Made by a program: the position numbers and the translations under genes
Origin: Bacteroidales bacterium
GTDB lineage: Bacteria > Bacteroidota > Bacteroidia > Bacteroidales > DTU049
Direction of reading: 5' to 3'
DNA length: 5,182 bases
Assembly (NCBI GenBank): GCA_018056215.1
Contig: JAGPGB010000096.1
Span: 1 to 5,182, forward strand
Shown: piece by piece, positions 1 through 5,182 of the stretch
How positions within the stretch are numbered: the first letter of the stretch is position 1
Layout of the letters: each line of letters starts with the position of its first letter
The notes under the pieces: generated by a model
Told to the model about the DNA's origin: nothing
Seen by the model: the letters and a program-made list of their open reading frames with translations, nothing else
Database searches by the model: none

Positions 1-776
1 CCCCTTAAAAACTCTACTGCTATAAAATAATTTAATAGACTATATGATTTTCTCCATTCATGTCTGGTAGGGAATAGATTTGAATTATATTTATATTTTT
101 TTAATATATAAATCATATCGTGTTTATAAAGTGCTATATTATTATGCATTTGAGATGGATGAGAACGATAGAGGACTAATGGCTCATCTAAATAGCCAAA
201 TTCACCTAATTCTCTCAATCTAATAGCTAAATCAAAATCTGCAGAAGTACTAATATTGGTATCAAACATTCCTGCCTCAAAGAAGCAATTTCTTTTGATG
301 ATTGCTGACGATGGAATAGCGGGTGTCATGAGGTTTCTAAATTTTTCCCAGTCATTATAAAATATTTTTTTTATTATCCTACAATTTTTATAGTTTTCAC
401 GTTCATCCCATAGAAACATAGAAGAATATACCAAAACACATTGTGATTCATTTATTAATTTTTCAACTTTTTTTCCTAAATTTTCAGGGAGCCAAATATC
501 ATCTGCATCTAGGAAGGATAATATCTCGCCCTTAGAAATCATAGCACCTACATTTCTAGTATCAGATACACCGGTATTATTTTTTTTAATATATGAAATA
601 CGACTATCATTGAACTGCTTGACTATTTCTGCTGTATTATCTGTAGATCCATCATCTACAATTATTAATTCCCAATTTTTATAAGTTTGATCTATTACAC
701 TTTGGATAGTGTCTGATATATATTTCTCACCATTATACACTGGTATGATTATGCTTACAAGGATATTTTCATTCAT
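1..776 (-). CDS. Glycosyltransferase family 2 (GT-A fold), 3' end cut off by the window edge
   Basis: This is a cytoplasmic sugar transferase that uses a nucleotide-sugar donor, probably in surface-polysaccharide assembly. About 258 residues are visible with no stop codon, so the C-terminus lies beyond the left edge. The N-terminus has the classic family 2 pattern: VSIIIPVYNGEKYI at residues 7-20, IIVDDGSTDNT at 38-48, NNTGVSDTRNVGA at 66-78, and the metal and nucleotide-binding motif FLDADD at 88-93 (DXD = D90-A91-D92). SADFDLAIRL at 178-187 matches the usual acidic acceptor-site region, and a YRSHPSQMH segment follows at 203-211. The start is ATG at 776. A second ATG at 772 is out of frame and soon hits a stop. 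The start codon lies inside the last codons of the upstream GT4 gene (8-base overlap), which suggests coupled translation. No Shine-Dalgarno is visible. Donor and acceptor cannot be told from the sequence. Confidence 0.93.
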   Translation of the reverse strand, partial: MNENILVSIIIPVYNGEKYISDTIQSVIDQTYKNWELIIVDDGSTDNTAEIVKQFNDSRISYIKKNNTGVSDTRNVGAMISKGEILSFLDADDIWLPENLGKKVEKLINESQCVLVYSSMFLWDERENYKNCRIIKKIFYNDWEKFRNLMTPAIPSSAIIKRNCFFEAGMFDTNISTSADFDLAIRLRELGEFGYLDEPLVLYRSHPSQMHNNIALYKHDMIYILKKYKYNSNLFPTRHEWRKSYSLLNYFIAVEFLR

Positions 777-1878
777 TATAGATCTGCTTTAACAAATTAA
801 ATTTATTTTCTACTGTGTACTGTTTGACAGATAGAGGAGCATTATTAATTAATTTTTCTCTAATATTATTATTTTCTAAAATTAATTTTATTCCATTATA
901 TATTTCATTACTGTTTTTATAATCAACAACGATAGCATTTTCTAAGTGTTTAACACATTCATTTGCTATACCGCTGAGAGTACAAACCATAGGTATACCG
1001 CCAGCCAGAGCCTCTATGTATACTTGCCCAAAAGCTTCGGAATGATTATCTATAGGAGTATGTACGAAAACATCAAAAGTTTTAAAAAGTGCAGGCATAT
1101 TAGGTTCGAAATTTATTTTTACATAAGAATCAGCAGGTAATTGCATTAATAAGTTATTAATTTCATTTTCATAATCACCAGTAGCATTTGCTAGAACTAA
1201 TTTGGCATGCGGATATTCATCTAATAATAACTTAAAAGCTGGAATGATATATTGCACACCTTTCCATTCAGTAAATCTGGAGATTACACCTATTACAGGA
1301 TTATAACCCTCAAAATTATATTTAGTCTTTATCAATTCTATATCTTCATTATTTATATTGCTAAAAAGATTTTCTGGCAATCCATGAGGCACAATTTTTA
1401 CCTTTTTTTCGGGAACTTTTTCCCAATTTACAAGTATGTCTTTAACTATCGGACTGATAGCAACAATATTTGTAGCCAACTTATTACTGAATTTGTCGTA
1501 CAATATGCCGTGTTTATGATAAACATGGTGATATGATGAATGATGCCTAGTGTAAATTCTTTTTTTTACTTTAACAAGTTTAGCAGCTGATAAACCGATA
1601 ATATTGGCTGCTAAAAGATGACAATGTACTATATCTGGTTTAATTTTTTTTAATATTCGATAAACATCTTTGAAAGCTGGTAATAAATCCTTTTGGCTAC
1701 TATATAGTACTCTATAAACTGGGATGTCATTATTTTTTAAAAAATTTTCTAAATCTGAATCTGCTGGATTGAGCAAAATAAATTGCATATCAAAATATGG
1801 CGATAGATAAGTAGCTGCCCATTCAAACTCTAGGGCTTTGTCTATATCTGAAATAATGTAAACTAATTTTTTTGCCAT
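769..1878 (-). CDS. Glycosyltransferase family 4 (GT-B fold)
   Basis: This is a retaining sugar transferase of 369 residues, a normal length for the family, probably acting on the cytoplasmic side of the membrane in polysaccharide assembly. The N-terminal Rossmann half includes KPDIVHCHLLAANIIGLSAA at 80-99 and VAISPIVKDIL at 139-149, leading to the linker VKIVPHGLP at 160-168. The C-terminal donor-binding half opens with VIGVISRFTEWKG at 195-207, which includes the usual R and K phosphate contacts (R201, K206). It carries the EX7E motif as SEAFGQVYIEALAGG at 280-294 (E281 and E289), followed by IPMVCTLSGIANEC. Residues 112-123 contain six histidines, which is odd. The start is ATG at 1878, 8 bases after the stop of the upstream GT2 gene. 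The TGA stop overlaps the start of the next GT2 gene. No Shine-Dalgarno is visible. The fold is secure but the sugar specificity is unknown. Confidence 0.94.
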   Translation of the reverse strand: MAKKLVYIISDIDKALEFEWAATYLSPYFDMQFILLNPADSDLENFLKNNDIPVYRVLYSSQKDLLPAFKDVYRILKKIKPDIVHCHLLAANIIGLSAAKLVKVKKRIYTRHHSSYHHVYHKHGILYDKFSNKLATNIVAISPIVKDILVNWEKVPEKKVKIVPHGLPENLFSNINNEDIELIKTKYNFEGYNPVIGVISRFTEWKGVQYIIPAFKLLLDEYPHAKLVLANATGDYENEINNLLMQLPADSYVKINFEPNMPALFKTFDVFVHTPIDNHSEAFGQVYIEALAGGIPMVCTLSGIANECVKHLENAIVVDYKNSNEIYNGIKLILENNNIREKLINNAPLSVKQYTVENKFNLLKQIYNE

Positions 1879-1886
1879 TTTAAAAA

Positions 1887-2816
1887 TTATTTACTATTGT
1901 AACCTTTATAAATATAAGCTGCTAATAAAGCATCAATTACTTTAAAAGTTATAAAATCAATTTTTTTTGATTTAAAAAAATTATTTACAAATGAAATAAA
2001 AAAATTCCTAAAAGACCAAATAATTGTTAGAATGAATTTTTTAAAAATAGAATGTTGTAATAATAAGTCATCATCTCCTAAGTCTACAGCTTGTTTACGA
2101 GTATAGGCTGATCGATATTTTCTCTCTAAAAATTTTTTAAGGTCTAAATAATCTTTTTCATTATGATATACATAAATATTAGGCAAAAGATAGATCTCGA
2201 TATTATTTTTTATTAATTTTTCTTTGAAGTCATTATCTTCATACCCTGCGAATTTAAAATTTTCATTATAACCTCCAATTTGTGAGAATATAGATTGTTT
2301 AATAAAAAAAGCTAAACTAATAAACATATTAGTTTTAATGTATTCACTATTTTTATCAAAAGTTGTATTTGTCCATGCTTTGCCCTCATATTTATCAAAT
2401 CCGTAGTAAAGTAAATATCTACCAAAAGAGTTTTGAGTTAGTGTTTCATAAATATTTTGTGGGTAAACCCAATTAAAATTTAGAACCATTTTATCATTTA
2501 TATTAGATAAATTAATAAAATAATTGTACCCTCTTTGCAGATTTTCAGCTGAAATAAGGATATCATTATCTAAAAATAATAGTATGTCTCCATTAGCATA
2601 TTTTGCTCCCATATTTCTAGCAGCAGCTACACCACCATTATTACAATTAATTAATTTGAAATCACTAGGTAAAGCAATAGATAATGATTTGTTATCATTA
2701 TTCACAATGATAACTTCATAATCATAATCAAAAGATTGTAATGCTCGATCCAAAGCTATGACGGTATCATAGAAAATATCTTCTCTTTGTTTTGTAGGTA
2801 TGATTACTGAAAGCAT
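1887..2816 (-). CDS. Glycosyltransferase family 2 (GT-A fold), first gene of the glycosyltransferase run
   Basis: This is a family 2 sugar transferase of 309 residues, likely in the same polysaccharide pathway as the two genes that follow it. Visible motifs are MLSVIIPTKQRE at 1-12, VIIVNNDN at 35-42, NGGVAAARNMGAKYANGD at 60-77 and the donor and metal-binding motif LLFLDND at 79-85 (DXD = D83-N84-D85). FAGYEDNDFKEKL at 189-201 is the acidic motif expected to supply the catalytic base. After about residue 225 the tail is rich in Lys, Arg, Phe and Ile, including a hydrophobic-aromatic stretch at 257-282, and may sit against the membrane (inference). I chose ATG at 2816. An in-frame TTG two codons upstream at 2822 would add Met-Cys, but the family normally begins directly with the first beta strand. 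No Shine-Dalgarno is seen at either start. Parts of this gene are very AT-rich, and it contains T8 and A7 tracts on the plus strand. Confidence 0.92.
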   Translation of the reverse strand: MLSVIIPTKQREDIFYDTVIALDRALQSFDYDYEVIIVNNDNKSLSIALPSDFKLINCNNGGVAAARNMGAKYANGDILLFLDNDILISAENLQRGYNYFINLSNINDKMVLNFNWVYPQNIYETLTQNSFGRYLLYYGFDKYEGKAWTNTTFDKNSEYIKTNMFISLAFFIKQSIFSQIGGYNENFKFAGYEDNDFKEKLIKNNIEIYLLPNIYVYHNEKDYLDLKKFLERKYRSAYTRKQAVDLGDDDLLLQHSIFKKFILTIIWSFRNFFISFVNNFFKSKKIDFITFKVIDALLAAYIYKGYNSK

Positions 2817-2891
2817 GCACAAAGTTAATAAAAAAGTCTAATTTTAATAAAAATACCAAAATATGCAAAAACTTACATCTAAAATAAATAT

Positions 2892-2899
2892 CAAACTTA
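2892..2899 (-). promoter_or_regulatory. Possible Bacteroidota -7 promoter element for the glycosyltransferase run
   Basis: Read on the minus strand, these bases are TAAGTTTG, an exact match to the TAnnTTTG -7 element of the Bacteroidota primary sigma factor. It lies in the only substantial intergenic gap of the window, about 75 bases upstream of the first glycosyltransferase start, so transcription would begin near 2885. I do not see a TTTG -33 element at the expected distance, and an eight-base motif with two free positions arises easily in such AT-rich DNA, so the call is tentative. The rest of the gap (2817-2908) shows no clear hairpin or terminator and no open frame. Confidence 0.3.
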
Positions 2900-2908
2900 A
2901 AGATAAAT

Positions 2909-3289
2909 CTAATTAGCAGAGTAGGGTAAATTTTTTTCTTTTAATAACTCATAGAGAGCTTGATAGATAGTATTTATTTTTTCTAATTTATCATTAGCTA
3001 TTATTTCTGTAATATACTGGTCTTTTAGTAATAACAAAATTTGTGCTCTTAGATTATCACATAAATCTAATGATTGAAGAATAATATCATTATAGCTATT
3101 AGAATAAATTTTAATAAGAGACAAAGCAATATTTGAGTGTAAAGCATCAACATTATTTCTCAATTGAGTAATCAGATTCTTTTGTTTAGTAATGTCTAAT
3201 TGTCTAGTAAGAGCATAAATCTCTTGTACTAGCTCTAAACTTTTTTGCCAAATAAGCTGATGCTTAAAATTTTTACTATATACACTCAA
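2909..3289 (-). CDS. Divergent four-helix-bundle protein (S23 / 23S rRNA intervening-sequence family)
   Basis: This is a 126-residue, helix-rich protein whose length and layout match the four-helix-bundle family named after proteins encoded in 23S rRNA intervening sequences. IWQKSLELVQEIYALT at 13-28 fits the family's first helix (Trp-Gln-Lys then Glu-Leu and Tyr-x-Leu-Thr). LITQLRNNVDALHSNIALS at 39-57 aligns with the second-helix signature, which usually ends in Ser-Asn-Ile-Ala-Glu-Gly. Here Glu-Gly is replaced by Leu-Ser. Two more helices follow at about 66-89 and 101-118. The molecular role of the family is unknown. Members form oligomers, and the related Avd protein serves diversity-generating retroelements. 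The start is TTG at 3289: no Met occurs anywhere later in the frame, and no ATG occurs upstream before the in-frame stop near 3326. It follows pepD by 13 bases and precedes the glycosyltransferase run. The family call is probable, the function unknown. Confidence 0.72.
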   Translation of the reverse strand: MSVYSKNFKHQLIWQKSLELVQEIYALTRQLDITKQKNLITQLRNNVDALHSNIALSLIKIYSNSYNDIILQSLDLCDNLRAQILLLLKDQYITEIIANDKLEKINTIYQALYELLKEKNLPYSAN

Positions 3290-3302
3290 AATATTTATAT
3301 TG

Positions 3303-4763
3303 TTAATTTTTATTAGGGATATTATTTAAAATTTCTAGTAAGAAATCGTAGAATTTTTTGACACTGCCAATATTTACACGTTCATCTGGGCTATGAGGAG
3401 CTACTAAAGTAGGACCGAAAGATATCATTTCCAAATTAGGATATTTACTACCAATTAAACCACATTCTAGACCAGCATGCACAGCCTTTATTTCAGGAAT
3501 TTTACCATATTTCTTTTGATATAGATTTTTGGCTAAATTCAAGATTTCGCTATTAGGATTTGGTTTCCATCCTGGATAAGCGCCACTGAGAACCACTTGA
3601 GCACCAGCTAATTCAAAAACACTTTTTATTTTTTCACCGACAGCTTCTTTAGCACTATCAATGCTAGATCTCATCAGACATTGGATTTCTACTTTGTCAT
3701 CAGATGTTTTCACAGAAGCTAGATTATTAGATGTTTCTACTAAACCTTCTACTTCTGTACTCATCCTTAGAACGCCATTAGGACATCCATAAATAGCTTT
3801 AACTATTTTATCTGCAATATCTTTTTTAATATAATTAGATGGTAGTTGAGTTTCTTTAATATTAAATTGTAAATTAGGCTCTACATCACCAAATTCATTA
3901 TGTAAATTTTTATCAAAAGTATTTTTAGCATCCATAAGTGCATTAACTTTATTTTCAGGTACAAGAATAATAGCATTAGCTTCTCGAGGTATAGCATTAC
4001 GTAATGAACCACCGTCAAACGATACTAATAAAGCATCTAAATTATCCATTGCATATTTTATGAATCTATTTAACCCTTTATTAGCATTTAATCTACCCAG
4101 ATTGATATCTAATCCGCTATGGCCACCTTTGAGACCTTTTATTTCTATTTGAAAAGCTTTGTAGCCAGCGGGCACAGGCTCGCGCGAAATATTAAAAGTA
4201 ATGCTTGCGTCCATACCACCAGCACAACCTATAAATATTTCACCTTCATCTTCACTATCAAGGTTTAATAAAATATCTCCTTTCAAGACATTTGGTTTCA
4301 GACCAAAAACACCAGTCATACCACGTTCTTCATCAATAGTAATCAATGCTTCTAACATTCCAGTTTTTAAATTTTTATCAGTAAGTACAGCTAATATGGC
4401 AGCTAATCCTATTCCATTATCAGCTCCAAGAGTAGTACCATCAGCCTTTACCCAATCTCCATCTATGATTGTTTGAATAGGATCTTTTTCGAAATCAAAA
4501 GTTTTATCCATATTTTTTTGAGGTACCATATCCATATGAGCTTGTAGAGTAACTATTTTGCGATTTTCATAACCTGGACTTGCAGGACGTCTCATTATTA
4601 CATTACCAGTCTCATCTACCATAACTTCTAGATTATTATCTTTAGCTACTTTAACTAAATATTCTCTAACTTTTTCCTCTTTTCCTGAAGGACGAGGGAT
4701 TTGAGTAAGTTCATGAAAAAACTTCCACACATTTTTGGGTTCTAAATCTAAAATTGTTTTCAT
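3303..4763 (-). CDS. pepD: Aminoacyl-histidine dipeptidase (peptidase family M20C)
   Basis: This is a cytoplasmic di-zinc peptidase that splits dipeptides, classically Xaa-His such as carnosine, as well as other dipeptides, and so recycles peptide-derived amino acids. It is complete at 486 residues, the usual length. By comparison with characterised PepD, the metal ligands are H76 (in LQAHMDMVPQ), D115 (in GTTLGADNGIG, bridging), E146, D169 (in NLDSEDEG) and H457 (in APHSPDERV). The catalytic residues are D78 and E145 (in ITIDEERGMTG). The lid or dimerisation domain includes GLKGGHSGLDI at 210-220 and GGSLRNAIPREA at 251-262. HAGLECGLIG at 429-438 is also typical. No signal peptide is seen. 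The start is ATG at 4763, 17 bases after the stop of the flavoprotein gene, with an A7 stretch and no Shine-Dalgarno between them. No promoter is evident in this short gap, so it is probably co-transcribed with the gene upstream. Confidence 0.96.
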   Translation of the reverse strand: MKTILDLEPKNVWKFFHELTQIPRPSGKEEKVREYLVKVAKDNNLEVMVDETGNVIMRRPASPGYENRKIVTLQAHMDMVPQKNMDKTFDFEKDPIQTIIDGDWVKADGTTLGADNGIGLAAILAVLTDKNLKTGMLEALITIDEERGMTGVFGLKPNVLKGDILLNLDSEDEGEIFIGCAGGMDASITFNISREPVPAGYKAFQIEIKGLKGGHSGLDINLGRLNANKGLNRFIKYAMDNLDALLVSFDGGSLRNAIPREANAIILVPENKVNALMDAKNTFDKNLHNEFGDVEPNLQFNIKETQLPSNYIKKDIADKIVKAIYGCPNGVLRMSTEVEGLVETSNNLASVKTSDDKVEIQCLMRSSIDSAKEAVGEKIKSVFELAGAQVVLSGAYPGWKPNPNSEILNLAKNLYQKKYGKIPEIKAVHAGLECGLIGSKYPNLEMISFGPTLVAPHSPDERVNIGSVKKFYDFLLEILNNIPNKN

Positions 4764-4780
4764 AATATTATTTTTTTGTG

Positions 4781-5182
4781 TTAATATCCTAATGTTTTAC
4801 CTGTCATTTTAGTAATTTTAATAGTAAAGACCACAACATTATCAATAGAAGGTCTATTATATTCGTAGTTGCTTCTCCCAGTATATTTTTTCATAATTTT
4901 GTTTAAATAAATTATTTTAGTATCAAAATCTTCAATGAAATTAACAAAACCTTCAACGATAGCACTTTTATATTTCATATAATAGCTACAAGCCACATTC
5001 TCACTTTGATAACCTAATATCTCATTATTAGAAAAAGCAATCCTAACAAAAGGATGTTTAATCATATAACTAATTTTTTTACCTTTTTGGCCGCTATGCA
5101 TATAAATAATACCATCTTCATAGGCGAAATTCATTGGTACTACATAAGGGTTGCCCTCATCATCAATTGTCGATAAATAAGC
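4781..5182 (-). CDS. Pyridoxamine-5'-phosphate-oxidase-family flavoprotein (Nim-like), 5' end cut off by the window edge
   Basis: This is a split-barrel FMN-binding protein of the group that includes Nim nitroimidazole reductases. Members are probably small flavin-dependent oxidoreductases in the cytoplasm. The frame stays open to the right edge and gives 133 visible residues plus a TAA stop. The first are AYLSTIDDEGNPYVVPMNFA, which match the first strands of the family (LS..D..G.PYVVPMNF.Y..G.IY.HS). The ATG at 5134 is therefore internal, and the true start lies outside the window, probably 20-35 codons upstream judging by the usual length of 150-170. Next come EDGIIYMHSGQKGKK, where the His aligns by eye with the conserved His of Nim proteins, a central strand KSAIVEGFVNFIED, and the family's C-terminal ending FTIKITKMTGKTLGY. 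Natural substrate is unknown, and drug resistance should not be assumed. It lies 17 bases upstream of pepD. Confidence 0.88.
   Translation of the reverse strand, partial: AYLSTIDDEGNPYVVPMNFAYEDGIIYMHSGQKGKKISYMIKHPFVRIAFSNNEILGYQSENVACSYYMKYKSAIVEGFVNFIEDFDTKIIYLNKIMKKYTGRSNYEYNRPSIDNVVVFTIKITKMTGKTLGY

Noticed and set aside
769..771. TGA read as tryptophan (altered genetic code)
   Set aside because: Read-through would add only 12 codons before a TAA. The next gene starts at the stop, and Trp is encoded by TGG throughout the window.
946..1140. Plus-strand open frame of 64 codons
   Set aside because: It lies antisense inside the GT4 gene, whose EX7E and other motifs are intact. The predicted protein has no recognisable domain.
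1252..1536. Plus-strand open frame of 94 codons with hydrophobic, Tyr/Phe-rich content
   Set aside because: It is antisense to the GT4 gene. The hydrophobic composition comes from reading Lys/Asn-rich codons on the opposite strand.
2524..2721. Plus-strand open frame of 65 codons
   Set aside because: It is antisense to the conserved DXD region of the first GT2 gene and has no family resemblance.
2820..2822. TTG at 2822 as the start of the first GT2 gene
   Set aside because: An ATG two codons downstream begins exactly where family 2 enzymes normally start, so the TTG is unnecessary.
2901..2910. Small palindrome agat-aa-atct as a terminator or operator
   Set aside because: The stem is only four base pairs with a two-base loop and there is no adjacent T-run on the minus strand. 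Such palindromes are expected by chance in AT-rich DNA.
4201..4476. Plus-strand open frame of 91 codons
   Set aside because: It is antisense to the best-conserved catalytic part of pepD. Codon constraints on pepD explain the absence of stops.
5132..5134. ATG at 5134 as the start of the flavoprotein
   Set aside because: The frame continues upstream to the window edge, and the 16 extra residues match the conserved first strands of the family, so this Met is internal.
1..5182. CRISPR arrays, insertion sequences, tRNA or rRNA genes, phage or defence genes
   Set aside because: Nearly every base lies in one of six minus-strand genes with ordinary families. I saw no direct repeats with spacers, no transposase and no RNA-gene signature.

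Overview
This window is AT-rich. All six genes lie on the minus strand, so they read from right to left, and they are closely packed. The organism is most likely a low-GC member of the Bacteroidota. This is inferred from three things: the Bacteroidales-like aminoacyl-histidine dipeptidase, the presence of a four-helix-bundle (S23/IVS-type) protein and a Nim-like flavin-binding protein that are both common in that phylum, and the lack of a recognisable Shine-Dalgarno sequence before any of the five start codons in view. No marker gene such as rRNA is present, so the assignment below phylum is open.

Layout in transcription order (high to low coordinates). (1) 5182-4781: a pyridoxamine-5'-phosphate-oxidase-family flavoprotein, cut at its 5' end by the window edge. 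(2) 4763-3303: pepD, a complete M20C aminoacyl-histidine dipeptidase with all expected metal-binding and catalytic residues. (3) 3289-2909: a small, divergent four-helix-bundle protein starting at TTG. These three genes are separated by only 17 and 13 bases and could be one transcript. (4) A gap of about 90 bases, the only substantial intergenic space, which holds one possible Bacteroidota-type -7 promoter element. (5) 2816-1887, 1878-769 and 776-1: three glycosyltransferases (GT2, GT4, GT2) separated by 8 bases and then overlapping by 8 bases. The last runs off the left edge.

The three glycosyltransferases look like the upstream part of a surface-polysaccharide (capsule, O-antigen or exopolysaccharide) assembly cluster, in which cytoplasmic enzymes add sugars one after another to a lipid-linked or growing acceptor. 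The dipeptidase and flavoprotein are ordinary metabolic genes, so the window seems to span the edge between a metabolic neighbourhood and an accessory polysaccharide locus. Hand-counted sample lines suggest that GC is lower in parts of the first glycosyltransferase gene than in pepD, which fits that reading.

I found no RNA genes, insertion sequences, CRISPR arrays, attachment sites or convincing terminators. I also found no positive evidence of an undescribed system. The most open questions are the role of the divergent four-helix-bundle protein and the possible promoter at the cluster boundary.
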